Positions 1 to 7,619 of a DNA stretch of 11,817 bases are shown here, piece after piece; positions within the stretch are counted from its first letter, which is position 1, and each line of letters starts with the position of its first letter. The stretch covers positions 1-11,817 of the forward strand of contig JAKSUM010000011.1 of the NCBI GenBank assembly GCA_024409025.1. Direction: 5' to 3'. The stretch is from a bacterium (lineage in GTDB: Bacteria; Vulcanimicrobiota; CADAWZ01). The notes below the pieces were generated by a model. It saw nothing but the letters and a program-made list of their open reading frames with translations, was not told where the DNA came from and ran no database searches. A program made the position numbers and the translations under genes.

Positions 1-804
1 ATTGCCGAGAAGATATATGATGAGTATGACAGCTATTGCGGATTTGTCGTTGTACATGGCACGGACACAATGGTCTATACATCGTCTGCAGTATCATTTC
101 TGCTCCAGAATCTTGGCAAGCCTGTGATATTTACCGGATCTCAGATCCCTATGTCAAGCCCTTCGGGCAGCGATGCAAAGAATAATCTGATATATGCCGT
201 GCGATATGCCCTTATGGATATTGCAGAGGTATGCATATTTTTCGGAACAGTTCTCTTGAGGGCCAACAGGGCTAAGAAAATAAGCGGTTTTGATTTCAGC
301 GCATTCGGATCGTTTTCTCTTGTCCCGTTGGGACATGCCGGAGTCAGGGTCACTCTTACTGGGGAGGGCAGGAAAAGAAGCAAGGCAAGGCCCGTTTTAA
401 GAAAAAATCTGATAAAGGAAGTTTTCCTGCTTAAAATATATCCGGGAATGAGTCCTGAAATCATAGACAGGCTGACCGATGCCGGCTTTAAGGGAATTGT
501 CATTGAGAGCTTTGGCACTGGAAACATTCCCATAGGCAAAAATTCTCTTATACCTGCAATTGAGAGGGCTATTGATAAAGGAGTCTCAATAGCGGTAACG
601 TCACAGTGCGAAAAGGGATGTGCCCAGGAGCTGTATCCTTCCGGAAGGCTTCTGAAAAAGGCAGGCGCAATTATGGCTTACGACATGACTGCAGAGGCTG
701 CCCTTGTAAAGCTTATGTGGACCCTTGGCAATTCCTCTACGAGGAGGGAGACTGAGGATATGATGCAGACCCTTATGGCAGGCGAGTTTTCTCCGATAGA
801 GTAA
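1..804 (+). CDS. ansA: Type I L-asparaginase, 5'-truncated by the window edge
   Basis: Hydrolyses L-asparagine to aspartate and ammonia, probably in the cytoplasm. The frame is open from base 1, so the start lies upstream; 267 C-terminal residues are visible, most of a family protein of about 330. The VVHGTDTM motif (residues 18-25 of the visible part) holds the second catalytic Thr-Asp pair. It is followed by FTGSQIPM and SDAKNNL, both typical of the asparaginase fold. The C-terminal domain has the family signature TSQCEKG, then a GRLL segment and DMTAEAALVKLMW. The N-terminal catalytic Thr is outside the window. The archaeal amidotransferase subunit GatD shares these motifs, but the bacterial neighbours favour plain AnsA. 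The downstream gene is 100 nt away, so co-transcription is uncertain. What is seen is the motifs; the substrate is inferred from the family. Confidence 0.92.
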   Translation: MAEKIYDEYDSYCGFVVVHGTDTMVYTSSAVSFLLQNLGKPVIFTGSQIPMSSPSGSDAKNNLIYAVRYALMDIAEVCIFFGTVLLRANRAKKISGFDFSAFGSFSLVPLGHAGVRVTLTGEGRKRSKARPVLRKNLIKEVFLLKIYPGMSPEIIDRLTDAGFKGIVIESFGTGNIPIGKNSLIPAIERAIDKGVSIAVTSQCEKGCAQELYPSGRLLKKAGAIMAYDMTAEAALVKLMWTLGNSSTRRETEDMMQTLMAGEFSPIE

Positions 805-816
805 TTGCGGAGGCAA

Positions 817-868
817 TGACGGCGTCCGGCCGTTAATAAATTGAGGCGTCCGCTTGAGGCGGATGCCT
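817..868 (+). other. Two tandem hairpins after ansA
   Basis: The first hairpin pairs 817-823 with 829-835 (7 bp with one G-U, 5-nt loop). The second pairs 844-853 with 859-868 (10 bp with one G-U, 5-nt loop TTGAG). Both contain GGCGTCCG. The second is followed by TTGTATTAAT, which is too poor in T to be a convincing intrinsic terminator. It may be a weak terminator, an mRNA-stabilising element or a copy of a dispersed repeat; the window does not decide. Confidence 0.4.
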
Positions 869-904
869 TGTATTAATATCCGAGATAATAGGCGGAAATG
901 AAAC

Positions 905-1078
905 ATGATTCAGGTAATATGTCCCTCATGCAAAGGCAGCGGAGAAAAAGACTGCCCTTTCTGCAGGGAGAAAGCAGACGATGAGAAAAAATCCTGTCCG
1001 GAATGCGGCGGCAGCGGTAAGATAACATGCGGAGCATGCATGGGCGGGGGAATAATTGACACCACGGCTATGGCATGA
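905..1078 (+). CDS. 57-residue DnaJ-type zinc-knuckle protein
   Basis: A very small protein made almost wholly of cysteine pairs: C6/C9, C17/C20, C31/C34 and C42/C45. Motif 1 (CPSCKGSG), motif 3 (CPECGGSG) and motif 4 (CGACMGGG) fit the CxxCxGxG pattern of the DnaJ cysteine-rich region exactly; motif 2 (CPFC) keeps only the cysteines. Four such motifs are what DnaJ uses to hold two zinc ions, so two zinc sites are likely. There is no J domain, no membrane segment and no signal peptide, so it should be cytoplasmic. The ATG at 905 is preceded by a weak GGCGGA. The stop lies 10 nt before the start of the S41 protease, suggesting one transcript. Comparable small proteins are usually annotated only as hypothetical or zinc-finger domain proteins; a chaperone-like or redox role is a guess. 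Confidence 0.72.
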   Translation: MIQVICPSCKGSGEKDCPFCREKADDEKKSCPECGGSGKITCGACMGGGIIDTTAMA

Positions 1079-1088
1079 GGCAGGCAGA

Positions 1089-2450
1089 ATGATTAAATAT
1101 ATAGTTTTTATAATTGCGGCAGCGGTTCTTCTTTGTTCCGCGCCTTCCTTTGCGGATAAAGCATCAAAGCCTCCGGCGAAATCGGAAAAGAATTCAGATT
1201 TGATTGACTATTCTGATTATGTTAAGAATCCTTCAAAGCTTGGATTTTCTCCTAATCTTTCCCTGTTTAAATCCGCTTATAACCTGATAAAGATGAAATA
1301 TCTGGAGCCGACAGATGATGCGGTTCTTGCAAAAGGCGTGAAAAAGGAAGTAAACAGGCTTATGAGGACTGCCGGAAAGCCGGCGTCATTTAACCTCCAG
1401 TCCCTTAATGACGTCTCACAGCAGGTCAAGGCCGCTTCGTCCTCATCGGGGCTTTCGGAAGATCTTGTGTGGCTTGCCGCTATAGAAGGTCTTCTTTCCG
1501 CTATGGACGATCCTTATACGGTGCTTCTGACCCCAAAGGATTACAAGTCTCTTATGGAACAGATGCAGGCCGGATCTTTTGGAGGCATAGGGGTTTTTAT
1601 ACAGCAGGACAAGGATAACGGCAATCAGCTTACCGTTTTCGAGCCTATGGAGGGCACGCCTGCCTATAAGGCCGGAATCCTCCCAGAGGATTTGATAATG
1701 TATATAAATGGCGAATCCACGAAGAATATGCCTATTGATGTGGCTATGGCCAAGCTTCGCGGAGAGCCCGGCACGCAGGTTTCCCTTAAGATAAAGAGAA
1801 AGACAAGCTCCAAGCTTATTCCCTTTACTCTTGTAAGGGAGCAGATACGGGTCAAATCGGTTGGCTGCAAGCTTATTGACAAGAGCATAGGCTATATTAA
1901 GATTAGGACATTCGGAGATGATACGGCCTCGGAATTTGCCAAGGCCCTTGCCGCTCTTGAGTCAAGGAACATAAAGGGACTTATAATTGACGTCAGAAAC
2001 AACGGAGGAGGCCTTATAAATGCGGCGGTAGATCTCTGCAGTCATTTTGTCCCTTCCGGACAGCCGATTGTTTCTGTTGTCACAAAAAGCGGCGATAAGC
2101 AGTATATGAGATCTTCTGGCGGAATCGGAGTAAAGGTTCCGTGCGTTGTTCTTATAAACAAGTATTCCGCAAGCGCTTCGGAAATAACGGCGGGCTGCCT
2201 TCAGGATTACGGCTTTGCAAAGCTTATGGGAGGCAAAAGCTATGGAAAAGGCTCCGTTCAGGAGCTTATTCCTCTTAGAAACGGTGGCGGATTTAAGATA
2301 ACAGTCGCGCATTATTTTACTCCTAAGAACAGATTTATAAATAAGATCGGTATAGAGCCCGACATAAAAAAGGAAATGGACGTCACTAAGGCGGGAAGGC
2401 CTGGAGATATACAGCTTAGCGCCGCAGTGAATTACCTAAAGAAAAGATAA
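1089..2450 (+). CDS. ctpA: S41-family C-terminal processing protease with PDZ domain
   Basis: A serine protease of the CtpA/CtpB/Prc family, exported and acting in the periplasm or cell envelope, where relatives trim or degrade proteins from the C-terminus. The product is 453 aa. A Sec signal peptide covers residues 1-22, with likely cleavage after SFA; the Cys in the hydrophobic core lacks a proper lipobox. A PDZ domain spans roughly 160-245, starting at FGGIGVFI. The catalytic domain has DVRNNGGGL, then SASASEITAG with probable nucleophile Ser362, and SYGKGSVQ with Lys387 and Gln391. The Ser-Lys distance of 25 and Lys-Gln distance of 4 match B. subtilis CtpB (S309, K334, Q338). ATG 1089 is chosen over an upstream in-frame TTG at 1056 because it sits behind GAGGCAGG, begins the signal peptide and avoids overlap with the zinc gene. 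It leads the tightly packed run to miaB, an exported protein and hslU. Confidence 0.93.
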   Translation: MIKYIVFIIAAAVLLCSAPSFADKASKPPAKSEKNSDLIDYSDYVKNPSKLGFSPNLSLFKSAYNLIKMKYLEPTDDAVLAKGVKKEVNRLMRTAGKPASFNLQSLNDVSQQVKAASSSSGLSEDLVWLAAIEGLLSAMDDPYTVLLTPKDYKSLMEQMQAGSFGGIGVFIQQDKDNGNQLTVFEPMEGTPAYKAGILPEDLIMYINGESTKNMPIDVAMAKLRGEPGTQVSLKIKRKTSSKLIPFTLVREQIRVKSVGCKLIDKSIGYIKIRTFGDDTASEFAKALAALESRNIKGLIIDVRNNGGGLINAAVDLCSHFVPSGQPIVSVVTKSGDKQYMRSSGGIGVKVPCVVLINKYSASASEITAGCLQDYGFAKLMGGKSYGKGSVQELIPLRNGGGFKITVAHYFTPKNRFINKIGIEPDIKKEMDVTKAGRPGDIQLSAAVNYLKKR

Positions 2451-2451
2451 C

Positions 2452-3762
2452 ATGGAAAAGAAATACCACATAATAACTCTGGGATGCCAGAAGAATGAAT
2501 ATGATTCGCAGCTGATAGCGGCCCTTCTAAAATCCATGGGCTATGAAAGCACGGGGAAAATAGAAGAATGCGATATTCTTGTAATCAATACATGCTGTAT
2601 CAGGAATAAGGCTGATGTCAAGGTTTATGGAAGGCTTGGCCAGTACAGGGAGCTTAAGTCTGCAAATCCTGACCTTATAACAATAGTATCCGGATGTCTT
2701 GCAGAGAAGGACGGAAAGAGCCTTCTGTCGAGATTTTCCAATGTAAGCCTTGTTGTCGGACCTAGAAATATAAGCAGGATTCCTGAGCTTGTTGAATATG
2801 TACGCAGGACAGGAAAGAGAAGATGCGCTATAGGTCTTGGAAATATGAATTTTGAGATTATGCCTGTTCTCAGGGACAGAGCGTATGCTGCATGGATTCC
2901 TGTTACGGAAGGATGCGACTGCAGATGCACATACTGCATTGTACCCTATGTAAGGGGAGCAATGACCAGCAGGCCTTCCGAGCATATCGTTCATGAGGCT
3001 GAGGAGTTTGCAGCCTCCGGAGGGGTTGAGATAACTCTTCTCGGACAAAATGTGAATGCCTATGGCACCGATATTCCGGAATACGGTGATTTCGGCTCAA
3101 TCCTTGAAAAGATAAACGCCATAGACGGCATTAAAAGAATAAGATTTATGTCGCCTCATCCGAGAAATTTCTCTGACGCGTTTATTGAAAAAATGGCATC
3201 TCTTGAAAAGGTATGTCCGCATGTCCATCTTCCTCTCCAGTCTGGGGATGATACTATTCTCAGGAGAATGAACAGGAGATATGGAACCGATGAATATGCC
3301 CATATAGTGGATAAGCTAAGGTCATCAATAAATGACATTGCCATAACTACGGATATAATAGCCGGATTCCCGGGAGAAACTGAGGAGCAGTTCTCCAATA
3401 CCATGGAATTCGTTAAAAGGATGGAGTTTGACGGCGCCTTCATGTTTGCGTATTCCGAAAGGGAAGGTACTCCTGCCGTTAAGATAAATCCGCCCGTCCC
3501 TCCGCAGGAGCGTCTTGACAGGCTTAACAGGCTTATAGCCCTGCAGAACGACATAACATTTGCCAAGCACAGGCTTTATGAAGGCCGAGAAGCGGAGGTT
3601 CTTGTTGAAACCGTTTCCAAGAAGGACAGCGAGTTCCTCACCGGAAAGACTCTTCGCAAGGAGGTCGTCAATTTTACTGGTCCTGAAAATCTTGTCGGAA
3701 AGCTTGTCAGGGTAAGGCTTGCAAAGGCCTATACTTGGGGCTTTATGGGGGAAATGGTATAG
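2452..3762 (+). CDS. miaB: tRNA-2-methylthio-N6-dimethylallyladenosine synthase MiaB
   Basis: A radical-SAM methylthiotransferase that adds a methylthio group to i6A37 in tRNAs reading UNN codons; cytoplasmic. The 436-aa length is normal. The N-terminal UPF0004 domain supplies Cys12, Cys48 and Cys82 for the auxiliary iron-sulfur cluster. The radical-SAM triad CxxxCxxC is Cys155, Cys159 and Cys162, followed by IVPYVRG. SPHPRNF, HLPLQSG and DIIAGFPGET are MiaB-type signatures that favour MiaB over MtaB or RimO. A TRAM domain fills roughly 375-436. An extra Cys157 lies inside the triad and an extra Cys49 beside Cys48; neither breaks a motif. The ATG starts 1 nt after the protease stop with only a weak purine-rich site, so translation is probably coupled. 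A MiaA partner is not in the window. Confidence 0.95.
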   Translation: MEKKYHIITLGCQKNEYDSQLIAALLKSMGYESTGKIEECDILVINTCCIRNKADVKVYGRLGQYRELKSANPDLITIVSGCLAEKDGKSLLSRFSNVSLVVGPRNISRIPELVEYVRRTGKRRCAIGLGNMNFEIMPVLRDRAYAAWIPVTEGCDCRCTYCIVPYVRGAMTSRPSEHIVHEAEEFAASGGVEITLLGQNVNAYGTDIPEYGDFGSILEKINAIDGIKRIRFMSPHPRNFSDAFIEKMASLEKVCPHVHLPLQSGDDTILRRMNRRYGTDEYAHIVDKLRSSINDIAITTDIIAGFPGETEEQFSNTMEFVKRMEFDGAFMFAYSEREGTPAVKINPPVPPQERLDRLNRLIALQNDITFAKHRLYEGREAEVLVETVSKKDSEFLTGKTLRKEVVNFTGPENLVGKLVRVRLAKAYTWGFMGEMV

Positions 3763-3763
3763 A

Positions 3764-4843
3764 ATGTTAAGGCATATGAAATTTGCAATGCTTGCATTGC
3801 TGCTTGCATCCTCGTTTTTTATGATGGGCGTGATTGAGGGCGGAGATATTCCGGAGTATATAAGGAAGCAGGCTCATTCTGAAAAGGAATGCGGCGTCAG
3901 GACTATAAAGGACGGAAATATTTCCGATATATTCAAGCTTCAGGAGAATCCTGAATATGCGAAGATACTCTGCATTCAGACAAGCCCTGAGGCAATGAAT
4001 GCGGAATATGCCGGCATAATCATGAAATGGGTCAGGGAATCAGGACATACGGTATGGTTCTATGATTCAAGGCTTGCAGGCTGGTTTGGAATGGAGGCGT
4101 CGGATATAAATCCGGAAGGCGCTTTCTCCAAGGAGATAACAGGCGAGTACGGCGGAAGAAAGGTAAAAGGCAAGGCTGCGGTCGTGTCTGCTTTTGGAAA
4201 TCATAAGACGCTTTCCGGAGTCAACGGAGCTGTTGTTTTTCTTGTCCCTACAGGCGAAAATACCTACAGTGCGGTAAAATGCTCCGGAGTCACTCCTCTT
4301 TTAAAGCAGAACCTTGCATCAGATCAGGCTGTCTCTGCTATCAGGGAGGAAGGCAGCGGAAGGATTATACTCAAGCCCCTTTTATGGCCTGACAAAATTG
4401 ACGGGCTGAGATTCCAGACGAACATAATGGAATTCTCAGCAGGATATCCCGTCCCAGTTGTAACGGAAAAGGATTCGCCTATAACGGATGAGATGATGGT
4501 TCCATCAAAGTCATCGGACAAATGGGAAGAGATTGACGAAGTCGAGCTTTCGGACGGAAGAACCGTGTGGGGCAGAGTCAATAACGGCGAGTTTGTTTTT
4601 GAAGGCATTTCCAAAGGAAAAAAGATTAAAAAAGATGAAATAAAGACAATAGTCTTTTCCGAAAAAGGAAGCGGGCTTGATGCCGTTATTTTTGAAAACG
4701 GCAAAAGGCAGAAAGGACTGCTGTCACTGAGTGTTGACGGGCTTGTTTTTAAAACGCCATGTGGCAAGACGGTCAGAATAGGCAAAAAAGAAATTAAAAA
4801 GATAAGCTTCGGCTTGTCAAAGGAAAGGGATGCTGTAAAATAG
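3764..4843 (+). CDS. Exported protein of unknown function with two C-terminal barrel-like repeats
   Basis: I do not recognise this 359-aa protein. It opens with a hydrophobic stretch (residues about 5-23) that looks like a signal peptide or N-terminal anchor, so it should reach the envelope. Residues about 67-110 (KILCIQ, an alternating hydrophobic core, GHTVWFYD, GWFGM) look like an alpha/beta domain, vaguely like the glutamine-amidotransferase-like DUF4350 group; this is weak. The C-terminal third holds two similar units at about 257-298 and 307-349. Each follows the pattern V, (D/N)G(R/K), G, F, GK, I, EIK, I, F, suggesting two small beta barrels of SH3 or Sm type. ATG 3764 lies 1 nt after the miaB stop; ATG 3776 is an alternative giving 355 aa. 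It abuts hslU without a gap. The position between a protease operon gene and hslU suggests an envelope-quality role, as inference only. Confidence 0.82.
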   Translation: MLRHMKFAMLALLLASSFFMMGVIEGGDIPEYIRKQAHSEKECGVRTIKDGNISDIFKLQENPEYAKILCIQTSPEAMNAEYAGIIMKWVRESGHTVWFYDSRLAGWFGMEASDINPEGAFSKEITGEYGGRKVKGKAAVVSAFGNHKTLSGVNGAVVFLVPTGENTYSAVKCSGVTPLLKQNLASDQAVSAIREEGSGRIILKPLLWPDKIDGLRFQTNIMEFSAGYPVPVVTEKDSPITDEMMVPSKSSDKWEEIDEVELSDGRTVWGRVNNGEFVFEGISKGKKIKKDEIKTIVFSEKGSGLDAVIFENGKRQKGLLSLSVDGLVFKTPCGKTVRIGKKEIKKISFGLSKERDAVK

Positions 4844-6238
4844 ATGAATTCTCTTACGCCAAAGCAGATTGTCGAAGAACTTGACAAATACATAATCGGC
4901 CAGAATCAGGCTAAAAAAGCTGTTGCTGTAGCTTTGAGAAACAGGTACAGGAGAAATTTTCTTCCTGATTACATAAAGGATGAGATTATTCCTAAGAATA
5001 TCCTTATGATAGGCCCTACAGGAGTCGGCAAGACTGAAATAGCAAGAAGGCTTGCAAAGCTTACAGGAGCTCCTTTTATCAAGGTTGAGGCAACCAAGTA
5101 CACTGAGGTCGGATATGTCGGCAGGGATGTTGAATCTATGATCAGGGAGCTTGCCGAGACCGCTGTCAGGATGGAGGAAAAGAAAAGGTTCAAAGAGGTC
5201 GAGCCGAAAGCTAAAAAAGCCGCCTGCGACAGGATATTGAAGATACTCAGGCCTGCGGATCCCCAGAAGGCCCAGCAGCAGTCGCCCATATCAATGCTGC
5301 TTGGAGGAATGGGAGTCACTCCTCCGGAGCCTCAGGCTGACGAGGCTCCTGCCGAGCTCTCTCCTTCTCCTGAGGAACTCCTTAAAAAAATTGAGTCGGG
5401 CGAGCTTGATGACGAGATGATTGAGCTTGAGGTGGATGACAATTCTGCTTCCATGATAGAGGTCTTTACAGGCACAGGTCTTGATGAGATGGGAGTAAAT
5501 TTTCAGGATGTCCTTGGAGGACTTATTCCAAAGAAGAGAAAGAAAAGGCGCCTTACAGTCAAGGACGCTAAGAAGCTTCTTTCAAATGAAGAGTCCATGA
5601 AGCTTGTCGATATGGAGGAAGTAAAGAGGCAGGCCATAGAGACCGCCGAGCGACATGGCATAATATTCCTTGACGAGCTTGACAAGATAGCCGGAAAGGA
5701 AGGAGGCCATGGACCTGACGTCTCAAGGGAAGGCGTCCAGCGCGATATTCTTCCCATTGTCGAGGGCTCCACAATTAATACGAAATACGGTCCTCTTAAG
5801 ACCGATCACGTTCTCTTTATTGCTGCAGGCGCGTTCCATGTCAGCAAGCCTTCGGATCTTATTCCTGAGCTTCAGGGAAGATTCCCGATAAGGGTTAATC
5901 TGGAAAACCTCGGGGCCGAAGATTTCCTTAAGATTCTTACCGAGCCTACCAATGCCATTGTAAAGCAGTATAAGGAGCTTCTTGCTACTGAAGGGGTCGA
6001 GATAGAATTTTCTGAAGACGGCATAAAGGAAATTGCCGAAATGTCCGAGTCTGTAAACAATCAGACTGAGAATATAGGCGCAAGAAGGCTTCATACCATA
6101 ATGGAAAAGGTGCTTGAGGATCTCAGCTTCAATGCTCCCGATCATAAGGGCGAAAAGATTGTGGTTGACAGGGAGTTTGTCCGCAAGGAGCTTTCTGACA
6201 TAGTTGATGACAAGGATCTCAGCAGATACATACTTTAA
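4844..6238 (+). CDS. hslU: ATP-dependent protease ATPase subunit HslU
   Basis: An AAA+ unfoldase that feeds substrates to the HslV peptidase in the cytoplasm. At 464 aa it is slightly longer than E. coli HslU (443). Walker A is GPTGVGKT (57-64), the pore loop is GYVG (90-93), Walker B is IIFLDE with Asp277/Glu278, the arginine region is LQGRF (343-347) and sensor 2 is GARR (412-415). The inserted I domain spans about 105-240 and contains an acidic, Pro/Glu-rich stretch (about 160-200). The C-terminus ends SRYIL, the tail that inserts into HslV and activates it, so a functional HslV partner is expected. However hslV, normally just upstream, is not in the window. The ATG follows the preceding stop with no gap, behind AAAGGGA. 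The gene ends at a strong terminator. Confidence 0.96.
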   Translation: MNSLTPKQIVEELDKYIIGQNQAKKAVAVALRNRYRRNFLPDYIKDEIIPKNILMIGPTGVGKTEIARRLAKLTGAPFIKVEATKYTEVGYVGRDVESMIRELAETAVRMEEKKRFKEVEPKAKKAACDRILKILRPADPQKAQQQSPISMLLGGMGVTPPEPQADEAPAELSPSPEELLKKIESGELDDEMIELEVDDNSASMIEVFTGTGLDEMGVNFQDVLGGLIPKKRKKRRLTVKDAKKLLSNEESMKLVDMEEVKRQAIETAERHGIIFLDELDKIAGKEGGHGPDVSREGVQRDILPIVEGSTINTKYGPLKTDHVLFIAAGAFHVSKPSDLIPELQGRFPIRVNLENLGAEDFLKILTEPTNAIVKQYKELLATEGVEIEFSEDGIKEIAEMSESVNNQTENIGARRLHTIMEKVLEDLSFNAPDHKGEKIVVDREFVRKELSDIVDDKDLSRYIL

Positions 6239-6243
6239 TCGAT

Positions 6244-6290
6244 AAAAAAACATCCTCTTGGAAATCAATATTCCAAGAGGATGTTTTTTT
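6244..6290. terminator. Bidirectional intrinsic terminator between hslU and folT
   Basis: A perfect 13-bp stem (6251-6263 with 6271-6283) encloses a 7-nt loop and is flanked by seven A on the left and seven T on the right, so it gives a stem plus U-tract on either strand. It lies between two converging operons, 6 nt after the hslU stop and 12 nt after the folT stop on the other strand, and should stop both. Confidence 0.95.
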
Positions 6291-6301
6291 ATTGTTATCT
6301 T

Positions 6302-6805
6302 CTATTTGCGCCGGTTTAGGGCTTTTATTATTTCATGAGAGAAAAATGCATATGCCGGAATATGGATTATTTCGGCGGCTATCGATTTTACCATATAAAT
6401 TTCTGCAGGTATTCCGAAGCAAAATTGCATTATGAACGGGATCATAAGTATTTTTGTTGCAATCTGCGCCGCTCCTGCGGCTGCAAGAGCTGCCGGAAAT
6501 GATGACCGGTCTTTCTGGGGAAAAAATTTTACTATAACTGGCGGTATGATTCCCGTAATTGCTGATGTTATTGTAAAAAACGGAATGTAGGGGCCATGAG
6601 GAGCTATGGCTGCTCCGGCAATATCGCTTAACGCTCCTGTCAGAGCTCCTGCGGCAGGCCCCATCATAAGCCCTGCAAGTATAATGGGAAAGCCTCCGAA
6701 ATTTAGGACTCCTGCAGGCAGGGGGATTGTCAGAAACTTCCTAAGAAGCACGGACAGGGCTATAAGTATGGCGCAGTATGATATCGTCTTAGCCGAAAGC
6801 TTCAA
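6302..6805 (-). CDS. folT: Folate-family ECF transporter S component (FolT-like)
   Basis: A 167-aa integral membrane protein that would bind a vitamin, probably folate, and dock on a shared EcfA/EcfA'/EcfT energising module. It has about five or six hydrophobic segments. The first helix carries the A12-I-L-I-A16 AxxxA contact motif used by S components to meet EcfT. The stretch NFGGFPIILAGLMMGPAAG followed by SDIAG and GPYIPFFT is the pattern of the FolT family. No ATPase or EcfT gene is in the window, consistent with a group II system. The start is a TTG at 6805, inside the end of the preceding gene (17-nt overlap in another frame), with GCAGG upstream; no in-frame ATG occurs near it. Substrate specificity comes from family resemblance only and could be another pterin-like or unrelated vitamin. 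Confidence 0.85.
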   Translation of the reverse strand: MKLSAKTISYCAILIALSVLLRKFLTIPLPAGVLNFGGFPIILAGLMMGPAAGALTGALSDIAGAAIAPHGPYIPFFTITSAITGIIPPVIVKFFPQKDRSSFPAALAAAGAAQIATKILMIPFIMQFCFGIPAEIYMVKSIAAEIIHIPAYAFFSHEIIKALNRRK

Positions 6806-7619
6806 ATGAACCTGCCGTATCCCACTTTTGCTTGAATTCCGGCATGAATCCGTCTCCCCTGATTCCGGATCTTGTAAGGCAGAAGTCGTATTTTACGGGA
6901 TCTTCAGGGCAGAATCTCCGAAAATTGCCCGTTATCTCCTCTGCCGCCTTCATCGAGGCGTTCTTTCTCTTTGTGAAGCCGAGGTCTATTCCTATTGAAT
7001 GCATGTGCGTGTCGAGCGGGACGATCAGCTTTGACGTGTCTGCCGCATCATGCCACCACCCTGGATCCACATTGTCCTTTCTTACCATCCAGCGGAAAAA
7101 AAGCATAAGCCTTTTGCATGGGGACTGTGAGCCGCTTATAGGAAGAAGGCTCATTCTTTCGGATCCAGAATATGCCCTTATCTTCTCAGAGAATCTGAGA
7201 GCTGCCTGAGCATAGCTTTCTTCGCCGCTTTTCAGGCATGAGAGGAAGCATTCAAGAAGTGATCCGTATTCACATGAGGCTTCCTTTATGCCGTAAAGAA
7301 AATCTGCAGTCTCTGATGCCGTGGTGTATCTGTATTTTATGTCGGAAAAATCATGTTCTATATCGCTTTTTGATGAGCCTGCAAGATATTCTGCCGGTTT
7401 GAAACCGGTTCTTCCCAGTATTTCCGCCGTTATTGTCAGTATTGCATGGACCCTTCCGTATGGGAATGATGGGGCTATGAGCCCTGTCGCCTCCGCTTCG
7501 CGCATGGATGTCGCTTTAAGCACATGCTCCAGAGGATCCGGATGGACGAATGAAGGATCGTCGTATTCAGTGTATTTTTTTTCAAGCTCAGCGAGCTTTA
7601 TCGATGATTCGTTATTCAT
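6789..7619 (-). CDS. TIGR02757/DUF2400 family protein, possible HhH-GPD-type glycosylase relative
   Basis: A 276-aa cytoplasmic protein of the TIGR02757 (DUF2400) family, whose function is not established to my knowledge. Family signatures seen: YDDPSFVHPDP (19-29), YGRVHAI (54-60), CKRLMLFFRWMVR (168-180), VDPGWW (184-189), PLDTHMHSIGIDLGF (201-215) and PEDPVKYDF (238-246). The PLDTH block resembles the VDTH block of HhH-GPD DNA glycosylases, where the Asp is catalytic (Asp138 in E. coli Nth). Lys169 is placed like the catalytic Lys120, although the spacing here is 34 rather than 18. This is my inference, not an established activity. The ATG lies within the end of the methyltransferase gene (8-nt overlap), and the 3' end overlaps folT by 17 nt, so expression is probably coupled with both. 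Confidence 0.88.
   Translation of the reverse strand: MNNESSIKLAELEKKYTEYDDPSFVHPDPLEHVLKATSMREAEATGLIAPSFPYGRVHAILTITAEILGRTGFKPAEYLAGSSKSDIEHDFSDIKYRYTTASETADFLYGIKEASCEYGSLLECFLSCLKSGEESYAQAALRFSEKIRAYSGSERMSLLPISGSQSPCKRLMLFFRWMVRKDNVDPGWWHDAADTSKLIVPLDTHMHSIGIDLGFTKRKNASMKAAEEITGNFRRFCPEDPVKYDFCLTRSGIRGDGFMPEFKQKWDTAGSFEAFG

Noticed and set aside
1-804. GatD amidotransferase subunit instead of asparaginase
   Set aside because: The motifs are shared, but GatD is archaeal and every other gene here is bacterial; the upstream part that would settle it is missing.
1056-1088. In-frame TTG start for the S41 protease, 11 codons upstream of the chosen ATG
   Set aside because: It would overlap the zinc-knuckle gene, has no ribosome site and would put charged residues ahead of a clean signal peptide that begins at ATG 1089.
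1089-1160. Lipoprotein signal (Cys in VLLCS) for the S41 protease
   Set aside because: The residue before the Cys is Leu, not Gly/Ala/Ser, so the lipobox fails; cleavage after SFA fits better.
2527-3048. 173-residue open frame on the minus strand
   Set aside because: It is a shadow of miaB, whose motifs are complete on the plus strand.
3719-3763. Longer N-terminus for the exported protein beginning inside miaB
   Set aside because: The 15 extra residues are translated from the conserved end of miaB in another frame, and ATG 3764 gives a normal signal peptide right after the miaB stop.
4324-4893. 189-residue open frame on the minus strand
   Set aside because: It is antisense to the exported protein and the start of hslU, Ser/Phe/Leu-rich as expected from an antisense frame, and has no family motif.
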